In this document: positions 1-8,562 of the stretch, piece by piece | Layout: each line of letters starts with the position of its first letter | Position numbering within the stretch: the first letter of the stretch is position 1 | Source of the DNA: a virus | IMG/VR virus record: IMGVR_UViG_3300028392_000034 | Coordinates: 84,971 to 148,970 of that record | Strand: one strand, 5' to 3' | Length of the DNA stretch: 64,000 nucleotides | Translations under genes and position numbers: made by a program | Notes under the pieces: model-generated | What the model was told of the DNA's origin: nothing | The model's database searches: none | Seen by the model: only the letters and a program-made list of their open reading frames with translations

Positions 1-3000
1 CATAAAGATCGTAACCAGTGAATACTGCACCATTTGGGAACGTGGTATTACCAGTATTGCCAAAGGCCCATGAGTTAGCACCAGAGTTAGTTTGAATATA
101 AACACTGCTATTACCAGCCAAGGTTGCTGTGTTAGCGGCGTAGTCTAGCCCTAAGTTTACTTGATATGGATCCGCTATGTTGGCAGTCAAACCTACTGTG
201 TCTGTTCCCAAAGTCCATACAGCACCACCGCCCGGCACAGTCAAGTTACCAGCAGTGTCAAATGTCCAGTTAGACTCAACAAAATTGTTGTTGCCTTGAT
301 TGCCCAGCACATTATATTGGGTGATAACAAATGTGCCTCCGGTGCCTTCAGACACAGTAATAACATCACCATTAACATATCCTGAGCCCGGATTTACTAC
401 AGTGACACTTGCTAATTGGTTACTCAGTCCATAGCCTATGCCTACCGTCATTCCTGTGCCTGAACCACCAGTGGTTGCCTTCAAAGCACTTCCAGTATTA
501 TATCCACTACCGCCAGTAACAATGGTACAAATATTAAATTGTCCACCGGCTGTTAAGGTTAACCCTTCTAGATTGATCAATCTGCCATCTGTGCCAAATG
601 TCCATTGTGCTGAGTTGCCTACCGCATCATTGCTGTTGACCACAATATTGCCAGTGTTGGCCAATTTCACATAAAGATTGTCGCTGCCTAGATACAGTTC
701 AGTGTTATACAAATTGCCTGTGGTAAGATGTAAATGATTGCCTTCGACAACATTGCCAGTTGGGTATATTGCCAATTGTTGATCAATATTGCCACCATCG
801 GCAGGGGTAATAATCACTGCATTGCCAGAATAAGTTGTGACTGGTCCTTCTGATACGACACCGCCCTGGGGTAGCGTTAAGTCACCACCTGACCCAAAGT
901 CCCAAGCCTGTGTGTTGCCAACGTTGCCAGAATTGCTTGTGATTACTGTACCGAAAGCATCTATGTTTAGTTGACCCTGGTCTTCACGGATGTAAACACT
1001 TTGATCTGCGCTGAACACAATGCCAGCACCTTGACTGGCATTACCTGGGCCAATCAAGTTGCCTGTACCTGTTTCAAATGTCCAAGTTCCGTAGCCATCC
1101 GTGCCCACATTGACTACCAAATTGCCGTCTGCTGTGGCTATGTTGGCATAGCTGTTACCGTTGGCAATGAGATTGGTTGCTCCACCACCTGATCCACCGT
1201 AAGGATTGCCGTTGGCATAGTTGATGCTGGCAATGTTACTGGGTAGTGTTAAGTTACCGTTTTCATCAAAGGTCCAACGAAGTGGTATACCATCACTTGC
1301 TTTCTGATTTTCAATGAATACTTGAGGTTTGTTTATTAAATTATCTTTGAATGTTACATCTATCCAAGACCATGCATCATTAGGTCCAGTAGCAACATCT
1401 TCTACGTATACATCCCAAACACCTGCTGTTTGATACTCTACTGTTCTATAATTTCCAAATGTTGTAGTGAGTTGCAATGATGTATCAGAAGTTATGTTAC
1501 CTGTAGGGAATATTGTAGTTCCATTATTTCTAAATGACCAAGTGCTTGCACCGGAACCAATGTTTACATTACCGTATTCTGCTAGGCCGTTGGCCGAACC
1601 GCCACCGGTGATACTTACAGCAGCACCTGGACCTGCTTGGCCAAAACCACCAATGATATCAACAGCACCTCCGGTGCCGCTACCACCAACACCACCTGTT
1701 ATCTGAACATATCCGCCCGAGGTAGTGCCACCTTGACCGCCGGTGATTTCAATAAAGCCAGGAGCACCATTGCCTTGCGATTCACCACCATCCATACGGA
1801 TATAACCGCCGGTGCCATCTGCTGGAGCATAACCACCACGGATCTTGACGTCACCACCCGAACCGTTGTTGTTGCCACCACGACCAGCCCATAAGTAGAT
1901 GTCACCACCTTCTCCGCCGTTGCTGTCTTCACCTTTGCCAGGATTGATTACCAAGCGTTGGCTATTAATACCATCTGCATTGCTACCATCTGGAGTTGAG
2001 ATAATGGCTTCTTGTGTGGCATCACCAAACAACAGGGTTTGACCACTAATTGTGCCCGACGGATTGTCACCACGTTGCACTGTTATATTTGGGAATATGG
2101 TGCTACGATCCGCACCAAAGGTCCAGGTGCCTGTGGCTGTGTTGATTGCCACATTACCTGCATAGTTGCTGACTGTCAATGCTTCTACGTTGGCATTTTG
2201 ATTTGCTGGCAAATAGACATCTGCGGCACCTTCAATACCGGGATTGATACGAATACCCTCTGTACCATATTCGGCACCGTTGTATTCACCAATGGTCCAC
2301 TGACCGTCCAGGTAGCCGATCAAGTTGCCAAGACCGTATTGTATAGTATTGGCGGCGCCGCTTGGTGTGTTTGGTAGTGCAATGGCGCCATTTACAGTGA
2401 CATTGCCGTCGACCAAAAAGCCATCCGGTGTGGTCACAGTGATATTCACACTGTTGACATTGGCATAGATACTGCCACTAGGATCTGGAATGTTGACTTC
2501 GCTGAATTCGTTAATCAGTTTGCTTGCTGTTCCAATGTTGGCAGAGGCCACAATTCCAGTTAGCCCAGATCCGTTTCCTGAATAGTTGTAGGAATAAATT
2601 GTGTTCCAACGCAGAGTAGGAGCACCCAAATTACGGACATGAGTCTGATCCGGCACAATGTTGACATTGCTCTTGACCATACCCGTTCCATTAGGAGCCA
2701 ACACCAAGTTACCGTTGGTATTTGTGGTTTTTATGGTGTTGCTGACCATTTGGATATTGCTACCAACCGGACCTGCCGCAAAAACTTGGTCAAAGTTTAG
2801 ATTGGTATCATTGAAAGCTGTGCGTAGCGGATCGCCTGTGCCGTCGTTTGGCAAAGTGCCAATGTTGATTATTTGTTGTCCGCCCGAGCTAAATGTGCCA
2901 GTCATGACACCCGTGGCTGTGGTCAACCCAACGACAGCACCGCCGGGCAAGCTGGTCACTGTGATGGTGCTGGTTGGGTATCCCGGAACGACGGTGCCGA

Positions 3001-3148
3001 TATAATAAGTAGCACCAGCGGTTATTCCGCCAAATGTGGTGCCCGAAAACACAATGGGCATGCCTGAAAACATGTTGGTCGCCGAGCTGACGGTAATCGT
3101 ATCGGTGGTAGCATTGGTGGCTGTAGCGGTTACTGTATAGGTGGTCAT
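1..3148 (-). CDS. Fibre/tail-type virion protein, 3' end beyond window
   Basis: An ATG at 3148 opens a minus-strand frame with no stop through at least 1,049 codons; checking every codon to base 1 found none, so the C-terminus lies outside the window. Residues 96-120 carry the module IGTLPNDGTGDPLR..F...N.NF, shared with the plus-strand structural protein starting at 26992. Residues 172-186 (RNLGAPTLRWNTIYS) resemble fibre repeats of marine T4-like phages. A glycine-rich, collagen-like stretch covers about residues 405-530, followed by repeats built on TWTFGxxGNxTxP. These are hallmarks of long fibrous virion proteins. A TAAATA late-promoter element at 3171-3176 and an AAAAAGG ribosome site precede it. 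It is divergent from the HTH gene at 3278. The exact virion role cannot be told. Confidence 0.85.
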   Translation of the reverse strand, partial: MTTYTVTATATNATTDTITVSSATNMFSGMPIVFSGTTFGGITAGATYYIGTVVPGYPTSTITVTSLPGGAVVGLTTATGVMTGTFSSGGQQIINIGTLPNDGTGDPLRTAFNDTNLNFDQVFAAGPVGSNIQMVSNTIKTTNTNGNLVLAPNGTGMVKSNVNIVPDQTHVRNLGAPTLRWNTIYSYNYSGNGSGLTGIVASANIGTASKLINEFSEVNIPDPSGSIYANVNSVNITVTTPDGFLVDGNVTVNGAIALPNTPSGAANTIQYGLGNLIGYLDGQWTIGEYNGAEYGTEGIRINPGIEGAADVYLPANQNANVEALTVSNYAGNVAINTATGTWTFGADRSTIFPNITVQRGDNPSGTISGQTLLFGDATQEAIISTPDGSNADGINSQRLVINPGKGEDSNGGEGGDIYLWAGRGGNNNGSGGDVKIRGGYAPADGTGGYIRMDGGESQGNGAPGFIEITGGQGGTTSGGYVQITGGVGGSGTGGAVDIIGGFGQAGPGAAVSITGGGSANGLAEYGNVNIGSGASTWSFRNNGTTIFPTGNITSDTSLQLTTTFGNYRTVEYQTAGVWDVYVEDVATGPNDAWSWIDVTFKDNLINKPQVFIENQKASDGIPLRWTFDENGNLTLPSNIASINYANGNPYGGSGGGATNLIANGNSYANIATADGNLVVNVGTDGYGTWTFETGTGNLIGPGNASQGAGIVFSADQSVYIREDQGQLNIDAFGTVITSNSGNVGNTQAWDFGSGGDLTLPQGGVVSEGPVTTYSGNAVIITPADGGNIDQQLAIYPTGNVVEGNHLHLTTGNLYNTELYLGSDNLYVKLANTGNIVVNSNDAVGNSAQWTFGTDGRLINLEGLTLTAGGQFNICTIVTGGSGYNTGSALKATTGGSGTGMTVGIGYGLSNQLASVTVVNPGSGYVNGDVITVSEGTGGTFVITQYNVLGNQGNNNFVESNWTFDTAGNLTVPGGGAVWTLGTDTVGLTANIADPYQVNLGLDYAANTATLAGNSSVYIQTNSGANSWAFGNTGNTTFPNGAVFTGYDLY

Positions 3149-3170
3149 GAGTCTAGTTAGCCTTTTTAGT

Positions 3171-3176
3171 TATTTA
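3171..3176 (-). promoter_or_regulatory. Late promoter element (TAAATA)
   Basis: On the minus strand this reads CATAAATA, 22 bases upstream of the fibre gene ATG at 3148. It matches the T4/cyanophage late consensus (N)ATAAATA and is followed by AAAAAGG. Confidence 0.6.
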
Positions 3177-3200
3177 TGGTAAAATAGCTATCCAGACGGC

Positions 3201-3230
3201 ATTGCACAATGTGCAATTCAGTGTTATACT
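3201..3230 (+). promoter_or_regulatory. Sigma70-type promoter overlapped by a perfect 17-bp palindrome (operator candidate)
   Basis: TTGCAC (3202-3207), a 17-bp spacer and TATACT (3225-3230) preceded by an extended -10 TG. The -35 is embedded in the perfect inverted repeat ATTGCACA-A-TGTGCAAT (3201-3217), a typical repressor-site geometry. A second dyad, GTTAAA-N5-TTTAAC, lies in the leader at 3244-3260. The HTH protein encoded just downstream is the obvious candidate ligand (autoregulation, inferred). Confidence 0.65.
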
Positions 3231-3277
3231 AGCATCAGCTGTTGTTAAACAGCGTTTAACATTGAAAGGTAAAAACA

Positions 3278-3541
3278 ATGAAACATTTTAATCCAGAAAC
3301 CAAGACGTTCAAAGTATTCACAGCATTGCAATCCGGCAAGGCTTTGACTGCTAGTCAAGCCAGTAAAATGGGCGTAAAAAACCTGTCAGCTGAAGTGAGC
3401 AGAATCCGTTCAAACGGTTTTGCCGTCTATACGAATTCTCGTAAAGCAGGCAACGGTGTTACTGTAACCGAATACGTGTTGGGCAAACCAAGCCGTAAAT
3501 TAGTAGCCGCTGGCTACCGCGCTCTTGCATTAGGTATCTAA
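3278..3541 (+). CDS. Small helix-turn-helix DNA-binding protein
   Basis: An 87-residue basic protein. Residues 10-45 (FKVFTALQSGKALTASQASK..GVKNLSAEVSRIR) fit a winged HTH of the type common in T4-like and marine phages: helix, ALTASQAS turn, recognition helix, then a wing (GFAVYTN) and a basic C-terminus. It is monocistronic, with AAAGG upstream and a strong terminator just after it. A palindromic operator candidate sits in its own promoter, suggesting autoregulation. The early/late role is unknown. Alternative: a host-gene regulator borrowed by the phage. Confidence 0.8.
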   Translation: MKHFNPETKTFKVFTALQSGKALTASQASKMGVKNLSAEVSRIRSNGFAVYTNSRKAGNGVTVTEYVLGKPSRKLVAAGYRALALGI

Positions 3542-3580
3542 TACCCTTCCGCTGTCCAATTCAGACTGGACACTGAGCCC

Positions 3581-3606
3581 AAACCCCGTGCAATGCGGGG
3601 TTTTTT
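3581..3606 (+). terminator. Rho-independent terminator
   Basis: Stem AAACCCCG/CGGGGTTT with loop TGCAATG, followed by a six-T run. It ends the HTH transcript just before the next promoter. Confidence 0.85.
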
Positions 3607-3612
3607 CTTGAC

Positions 3613-3641
3613 TTGACCATTAAATTCATTTCCTGTATAAT
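3613..3641 (+). promoter_or_regulatory. Sigma70-type promoter driving a leaderless gene
   Basis: TTGACC, 17-bp spacer, TATAAT (3636-3641), then ACTTGT and the ATG at 3648. The expected start of transcription is the A of the start codon. Confidence 0.8.
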
Positions 3642-3647
3642 ACTTGT

Positions 3648-4103
3648 ATGCTAAAACATCTATTCAAACGCCTGGGAAGATATAGGGTTATTATGGATCG
3701 CGAAAACAACGAACCATACCTGGAACGCTATTATCTTTTTCTTCGAGATCGTACTTGGTTTCCATTCAATGTGTTTTTACACAAATTTTTAAAAAGTGAT
3801 CCTGACCATGTGCATGATCATCCATGGCCCTATGCAACCGTAATTTTGCGTGGCGGCTACTGGGAATGGGTTCCGCAATTTGATGCAAACGGTCACAAAA
3901 TTTGTGAAATTGCCAAATGGCGCAGACCCGGTCATGTTCGCATTTGCAGTGCTGACTCGTACCATCGAATCGAACTAGACCCTAGTGTTGTTACCTGGAC
4001 CCTATTCATGCCAGGACCCAAACAGCGTGATTGGGGCTTTTTGGTTCGCAATCGCTGGATACAACATGAACAGTATTTTGCTCAACGACAAGCCATTAAA
4101 TAA
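3648..4103 (+). CDS. Cupin-like phage protein
   Basis: 151 residues. The motif HVHDHPW (His54, His56, His58) and a later His106 in SYHRIEL fit the metal site of a cupin barrel, with strands rich in aromatic residues between (GGYWEWVP). Such small cupins recur in large phage genomes, but their reaction is unknown. The gene begins 6 nt after a TATAAT box with no ribosome-binding site, so it is probably translated from a leaderless mRNA. The next gene begins 4 nt after its stop, and the HxD...H protein there suggests two Fe/2OG- or metal-type enzymes in one transcript. Confidence 0.75.
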   Translation: MLKHLFKRLGRYRVIMDRENNEPYLERYYLFLRDRTWFPFNVFLHKFLKSDPDHVHDHPWPYATVILRGGYWEWVPQFDANGHKICEIAKWRRPGHVRICSADSYHRIELDPSVVTWTLFMPGPKQRDWGFLVRNRWIQHEQYFAQRQAIK

Positions 4104-4107
4104 CAGC

Positions 4108-4683
4108 ATGACGTTAAAACCCTATCATCAACTTGATTGTCCAGACGATCTGCAGAAAACTATTTCTGAAAAAACCATTGATTTTTTAAAAACAAAACAT
4201 GATATTTTAAATGTAACAAAACCCTCGCTGTGGAACAAATTGGACACAGTAGAGTTTGTTCGAGCAGTTCCGGAGTTAGCACAATATTTCAAAACTCTCA
4301 AGTTGCAATTAAGAGAAGTGGCATTTACAATTTGTGTCAGTAACGAAAATGCCAATCTACACATTGATGAATTACCAGTGACTGCTAAAATTAACTTTCC
4401 TATTTTGAATACCCAAGACAGTCGAAATTTATGGTATTCGGTTCCGGCGGAATTAATGTCTCAAGTGAAACCGATCGTAAACAAATTTGGTGCAGCCTAT
4501 TACGATCTAAGTGCAATTGATCTTAGCCAGTGCCAACAACTTGCTTCGGTAGAAGTTTTAAAACCAGTGGTATTTAACAGTCAAATTCCACACACGATTG
4601 ACATGTCTAAATGTCAATCATTTCCAAGAGTAGTGTTAACCTGTATGTTTTTTAAAGAACCCGTCGATTTTCTTAAGGAGTAA
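4108..4683 (+). CDS. 2OG-Fe(II) oxygenase-like protein (Asp/Asn beta-hydroxylase type)
   Basis: 191 residues from the ATG at 4108. The candidate iron and 2-oxoglutarate ligands are His85-x-Asp87 (NLHID), His162 (PHTID) and Arg174 (FPRV), in the order and spacing of the double-stranded beta-helix oxygenases. A hydrophobic strand sits between them. No clear Shine-Dalgarno is seen, so it is probably coupled to the cupin gene ending at 4103. A second protein with the same HxD...H...R layout lies at 49642. The substrate is unknown, and a non-enzymatic relative of the fold is possible. Confidence 0.55.
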   Translation: MTLKPYHQLDCPDDLQKTISEKTIDFLKTKHDILNVTKPSLWNKLDTVEFVRAVPELAQYFKTLKLQLREVAFTICVSNENANLHIDELPVTAKINFPILNTQDSRNLWYSVPAELMSQVKPIVNKFGAAYYDLSAIDLSQCQQLASVEVLKPVVFNSQIPHTIDMSKCQSFPRVVLTCMFFKEPVDFLKE

Positions 4684-4685
4684 CT

Positions 4686-5213
4686 ATGCCCAATTGGTGT
4701 TCAAATCGTGCCGTTATTACAGGTCCAGCGCCGGTGATCGCTGAAATCAAACAGCGCCTGGCCCAGAATGATCCTGAATTGTTGGCTTGGATGGTGCCAC
4801 AGCCTCGATTTGAAGGCGATCAAGATTGGTACCAGTGGAATGTAAATAACTGGGGAACCAAGTGGGACATTTGTGATGTTGGTATCCTTGATGACACAGA
4901 GGAAGATTCAATCTCATTTGAGTTTTCTACAGCCTGGGCACCACCTATTGAAGCGTTTCATACCTGGGCCGCTGGTGATGGACGGGTGCAGTTTAAATTG
5001 GACTATTGGGAGTCTGGTGTGGGTTTTATAGGAACCACCACATACGATGGCGAATACCTAGACTCAGATGACGTTGATGCAAACTCAGATCAAGAACGCT
5101 ATCGAGAACTGGCAGCAGAGACGTGGGGCTATGTTGAATGGGACGACCCGGAGCCCTTGACTGAATGGTATAAAGAAGGTGTAAAGAACAAAGGATTGAC
5201 AAATGGAATTTGA
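4686..5213 (+). CDS. Api92-like / DUF1281-type phage protein
   Basis: 175 residues beginning MPNWCSNR, the signature start of the Api92/YubB (DUF1281) ferredoxin-like family, which is frequent in phages and plasmids. It is rich in Trp and acidic residues; the middle motif ISFEFSTAWAPPIEAF is also characteristic. The tail EPLTEWYKEGVKNKGL recurs almost unchanged at the end of the protein at 7484, which suggests shared ancestry of the tail or a common peptide signal. AAGGAG sits 7 nt before the ATG. Function unknown. Confidence 0.8.
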   Translation: MPNWCSNRAVITGPAPVIAEIKQRLAQNDPELLAWMVPQPRFEGDQDWYQWNVNNWGTKWDICDVGILDDTEEDSISFEFSTAWAPPIEAFHTWAAGDGRVQFKLDYWESGVGFIGTTTYDGEYLDSDDVDANSDQERYRELAAETWGYVEWDDPEPLTEWYKEGVKNKGLTNGI

Positions 5214-5562
5214 TGACGTTTTAAATGTGTTACTGGGCGTTGTAATCGGAATTGGCCTGGTCTTGCTGTATGCATGGTACCAATTTCAAATTCTTAGAAG
5301 TCAAATCGATCACATAATCGATCAGGCAATCACAGAAAAGTCTGCCATTGAATTGGAAATTGAAGTTGACAAGGGCGTGTATTTCTGCTACAATAACAAA
5401 GATAAACAGTTTGTTTGTCAAGGAAAAACAGCAACCGAAATCCGCGAAACCTTGCAAACTCGTTTTCCGGGCAAAGCGGCCTACTTGGTAGCCGGCGATC
5501 CTGTAATCGTAGCACAGTTCAAAGCAGAATTAGAAATCAATGAAAATAGCTCTAGCGTCTGA
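5203..5562 (+). CDS. Membrane-anchored hypothetical protein
   Basis: 119 residues with one hydrophobic segment at about residues 8-25 (LNVLLGVVIGIGLVLLYAW). A soluble, mainly beta C-terminal domain follows (YFCYNNKDKQFVCQGKTATE), whose pattern resembles small phage proteins that bind or cap a partner. It overlaps the previous gene by 11 nt and the metallophosphoesterase by 23 nt, so translation is coupled. No family recognised. Confidence 0.75.
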   Translation: MEFDDVLNVLLGVVIGIGLVLLYAWYQFQILRSQIDHIIDQAITEKSAIELEIEVDKGVYFCYNNKDKQFVCQGKTATEIRETLQTRFPGKAAYLVAGDPVIVAQFKAELEINENSSSV

Positions 5563-6463
5563 TATTCATTTGGAATTTGGTCCAATTGATCTAACCAATG
5601 ATCAAGCAGCTGATGTGCTGATCCTGGCCGGAGATATCTGTGTGGCCGACGACTTTGTTAGTCCACGTGGTTTCAAGCAAGAACAGGCACAACAGTATCG
5701 TAAATTCTTTGAGCAGGCATGCAGTGAATTTCCGCACGTGGTTTACATCCTGGGTAACCATGAACACTATCACGGTGACGCGGCTAAAAGTTATAGTATT
5801 CTTCGAGAGCATTTGGATTTTGGAAATTTGCATATTCTTGAAAAAGAAACATGGCGTCATCAGGATCATACCTTTATCTGTGGTACCTTGTGGACTGATA
5901 TGAATCGTGAGGACCCGATAACCTTGATGCATACCAAAACGGCCATGAATGATTTCCGTGGAGTGGTGAACAGCCGTCGGACCATAGCACGTAAAGTACC
6001 ACTTTACGAACCCAACCCACTGTGGACTGAAGATGGCCAGAATGGTGGGCGGTATCTCACAAATGAAGCAGGTCAAATGATTGTCATTGGGCATAAACGC
6101 AAAGAAGAGCCGGCCAACTGGAGCCCAGAAGATACTGTAGAAGAGCATCAGCAGATGTTGGCCTATATCAATACCGTGGTTCAGGATCCCGGCAACTACA
6201 TTGTGGTCGGGCATCATGCACCCAGCAGTCGCAGTGTAGCAGAGTATTATCGTGCCGACACAGTGATGAATGGTGCGTTCCGCAGTGAGCTGGATGAATT
6301 TATTGCAGATCGTCCACGTATCCGACTATGGGTGCATGGTCACATGCACAACGCCAGTGACTACCGGATTGGTGAGACCCGAGTGGTGTGTAACCCACGT
6401 GGATACATTGGCTATGAAACATGTGCAAACAACTTTGAACTAAAGTATTTGGAGGTCGAATGA
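5540..6463 (+). CDS. Calcineurin-like metallophosphoesterase
   Basis: 307 residues with the full metallophosphoesterase motif set: SDIHLEF (Asp8, His10), ILAGDIC, ILGNHEHYHGD, VVGHHAPS and VHGHMH. These place two metal ions for hydrolysis of a phosphomono- or diester. Phage relatives include proteins annotated as DNA-repair exonuclease-like or cyclic-nucleotide phosphodiesterases; motifs alone cannot choose the substrate. It is cytoplasmic, with no signal peptide. It starts inside the previous gene and ends in an ATGA overlap with the next, so it belongs to the 4.1-9.0 kb polycistron. Confidence 0.85.
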   Translation: MKIALASDIHLEFGPIDLTNDQAADVLILAGDICVADDFVSPRGFKQEQAQQYRKFFEQACSEFPHVVYILGNHEHYHGDAAKSYSILREHLDFGNLHILEKETWRHQDHTFICGTLWTDMNREDPITLMHTKTAMNDFRGVVNSRRTIARKVPLYEPNPLWTEDGQNGGRYLTNEAGQMIVIGHKRKEEPANWSPEDTVEEHQQMLAYINTVVQDPGNYIVVGHHAPSSRSVAEYYRADTVMNGAFRSELDEFIADRPRIRLWVHGHMHNASDYRIGETRVVCNPRGYIGYETCANNFELKYLEVE

Positions 6464-6651
6464 AAGTAAAAGAATATACAGTGTTGGTAGATTGTATCGA
6501 GCGCGGAGTCAAATACGGTATGAACCGTGCATATAAATATTCAGAAACCCCCACACGGGCCTACATTGAAGAACAGATTGCTGATGCTGTGTTGTTGGAA
6601 ATTTCGGAGTATTTTACGTTTGACAATGAAACAACCATGGAGATTGATTGA
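6460..6651 (+). CDS. Small phage hypothetical protein
   Basis: 63 residues, beginning MKVKEYTVLVDCIERGV, with a four-base ATGA overlap to the phosphoesterase and a GGAGG ribosome site. The layout suggests a short beta-strand followed by helices, as in small proteins widespread in T4-like phages. No functional motif is visible. Confidence 0.7.
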   Translation: MKVKEYTVLVDCIERGVKYGMNRAYKYSETPTRAYIEEQIADAVLLEISEYFTFDNETTMEID

Positions 6652-7091
6652 TGAAAATCGGACTTAGTTATAGTCGATGCGTTCGAGACATTGTGGACGG
6701 CAAGGTAGACATTGCGGATGTGCTAGTGCTGATTACTCGTACCGATTTCGATCCGCATGATGACAAGCAATGGTCAGGTATTTGGATTGGCTACGGTGGT
6801 GGCACAGACAATGCATACAGCCGTGGATTTTTTAGCCACAGCAATCCCGAATGGGCCGGCTACCACGATGAAGATCGTTTCCGTAGTGTCAGCATTGAAC
6901 TTTGGGAAACTGGTCGACTACATCAGCCACGCAAGTTTGGCGTAAAACCTGCTCGCCGTCCAGAGATTTGGTTAGAAACTGTTTTGCCTAGTAGCGAACT
7001 GGAAAGTAATCCTGCGGCAAAAAGTGCATGGGATCAGTTTCAAACAGTGGCTGGCTTGACCAACGTTAGTTTAGATCGGGAGTATCGATGA
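6651..7091 (+). CDS. Hypothetical protein
   Basis: 146 residues from the ATG at 6651, one base of which is shared with the preceding stop. It has a central glycine/aromatic region (WSGIWIGYGGGTDNAYSRGFF) and a Trp-rich C-terminal half. Soluble, slightly acidic, no membrane segment. It overlaps the next gene by 4 nt. I do not recognise the family. Confidence 0.7.
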   Translation: MKIGLSYSRCVRDIVDGKVDIADVLVLITRTDFDPHDDKQWSGIWIGYGGGTDNAYSRGFFSHSNPEWAGYHDEDRFRSVSIELWETGRLHQPRKFGVKPARRPEIWLETVLPSSELESNPAAKSAWDQFQTVAGLTNVSLDREYR

Positions 7092-7270
7092 ACTGGCTAA
7101 GATACAGTGGCATCACAGTTAGATTGAATCTAAATCCATTCCACTGGTCTTATTTGGGCGGCGCCGGTCGTGAGTTTAGAGGTGAGTGGGCCGGACCCAA
7201 TGAAAAGGGCTGGTATGTTCGATTTCTTTTTTTAACTGTTAGTGTTTGGATTGATGATGGGAGTTGGTAA
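7088..7270 (+). CDS. Small hypothetical protein
   Basis: 60 residues, rich in Trp, Gly and Phe (WSYLGGAGREFRGEW), with a possible short hydrophobic C-terminal stretch (FLFLTVSVWI). It is linked to both neighbours by stop/start overlaps, which supports expression in the same polycistron. No family recognised. Confidence 0.6.
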   Translation: MNWLRYSGITVRLNLNPFHWSYLGGAGREFRGEWAGPNEKGWYVRFLFLTVSVWIDDGSW

Positions 7271-7473
7271 TGACTGAATTGGCACTTAACCGTAAACAGC
7301 TGGGCAAGTTAACCGAGATATATACTCATTTTAAAGAAGTAGAATGGTTTACGATCAAAGTGGATCACACCAGTGGCATTGGCACAGGACTGGTAGTTAC
7401 ATTCAATCTGTTCAACGATAACGACAAAGATGTTGACACCACAATTGATATCACTGATGTAAGCACCTGGTAG
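7270..7473 (+). CDS. Small acidic hypothetical protein
   Basis: 67 residues from the ATG at 7270, whose A is the last base of the preceding TAA. The sequence is helical at the start (LALNRKQLGKLTEIYTHF), then strands with many Asp (NLFNDNDKDVDTTIDITDV). No catalytic motif. It fits an accessory early phage protein. Confidence 0.65.
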   Translation: MTELALNRKQLGKLTEIYTHFKEVEWFTIKVDHTSGIGTGLVVTFNLFNDNDKDVDTTIDITDVSTW

Positions 7474-7483
7474 TCGTTGAACT

Positions 7484-7888
7484 ATGGGCATGTTTGATAA
7501 TATCCGTTATCGAGGCGAGGAGTATCAAACAAAAGATACTCCGGCTCAGTTGTTGGATAATTACAAGATAGAACAGAATCAGGATGACGGGTATTGGTAT
7601 CTATGGCATGAAGAATACGATGCCGAGTGGGTTGAGGATGATGCAGCATTGTTGGGCGGCTATATAAAACAGTCAAACCAGCATTGGATATGCTGTAATG
7701 AGTTTGATGGGGAAATACGTTTTTATCGGCATGCATTAGAAACCCCGCAGAAATCATGGGAAAGCAATGCCTGGATAGAATACAAGGCCTTGTTCATGGA
7801 TGGGCAGATGATAAAGATTCGAGAAATATTCAATGAACCTCTTACCGAATGGTACAAAGATGGTGTAAAGGAAAAAGGATTAGAATGA
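7484..7888 (+). CDS. Conserved phage protein (MFDNIR... type)
   Basis: 134 residues. The opening MFDNIRYRG, the motif YQTKDTP and the central WHEEYDAEWV belong to a family widespread in large phages and without known function. It is rich in Trp and acidic residues. The C-terminal EPLTEWYKDGVKEKGLE is nearly identical to the end of the Api92-like protein at 4686, pointing to tail-segment exchange or a shared short signal. A four-base overlap links it to the next gene. Confidence 0.75.
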   Translation: MGMFDNIRYRGEEYQTKDTPAQLLDNYKIEQNQDDGYWYLWHEEYDAEWVEDDAALLGGYIKQSNQHWICCNEFDGEIRFYRHALETPQKSWESNAWIEYKALFMDGQMIKIREIFNEPLTEWYKDGVKEKGLE

Positions 7889-8562
7889 AAGTTTACATTA
7901 GCAAATATCGTGATCATTGGATCTCACCATACACCATCTTAAAAACTGTTTGTTTTTGGGAAAAGGATGAGGGTGTATTTTACGACCACGAAGATACAGG
8001 CCAAGGCCGATATGTCAAGTGGGTCAACTTCTTAAATCCCATTTGCGTTGCCGTGCGTAAGTTTTTAGACGTTGTGCATCCTCGAATCACGTATGTCAAA
8101 ATTGATCGGTGGGATACCTGGAGCATGGATCACACTTTGGCTGAAATTGTTCTGCCCATGCTTCGACAGTTGAATAAAGATAAACACGGTGCTCCGTATG
8201 TGGATGACAAAGATGTGCCCAAAGGCTTAGGCTTGCGTAGCACAGAAGCACCAGCCAAAGAAAACGAGTGGGATACTGATGCCAACCACTTCCGACGTTG
8301 GGATTGGGTGCTGGGTGAAATGATTTTTGCGTTCGAATGTAAAACAGATGACTCGTGGGAAGAGAAGTTTCGTTCGGGCGAGTTTGATCAGAAAACAGTG
8401 GCTTGTGCATGGGACGAAACCGGCAAGGCCACCATGTATAAATGGGAAGACGGCCCTAATCACACTTACCAATGTGATTACAAAGGTATAGAAAAGGTTC
8501 AGAAACGTATCAAAAATGGGTTTGTGCTGTTTGGAAAATACTACCAGAATCTTTGGGACTGA
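7885..8562 (+). CDS. Conserved phage hypothetical protein (WDTWSMD family)
   Basis: 225 residues from the ATG at 7885 (ATGA overlap with the previous stop). The sequence MKVYISKYRDHWISPYTIL, then DRWDTWSMDHTLAEIVLPML, PYVDDKDVP and FRRWDWVLGEMIFAFE is a highly conserved pattern in T4-like and other phages. The many Trp and Asp residues and the VDDxDVP segment are constant features, but no biochemical role is established to my knowledge. Probably a small structured enzyme or inhibitor acting early. Confidence 0.8.
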   Translation: MKVYISKYRDHWISPYTILKTVCFWEKDEGVFYDHEDTGQGRYVKWVNFLNPICVAVRKFLDVVHPRITYVKIDRWDTWSMDHTLAEIVLPMLRQLNKDKHGAPYVDDKDVPKGLGLRSTEAPAKENEWDTDANHFRRWDWVLGEMIFAFECKTDDSWEEKFRSGEFDQKTVACAWDETGKATMYKWEDGPNHTYQCDYKGIEKVQKRIKNGFVLFGKYYQNLWD

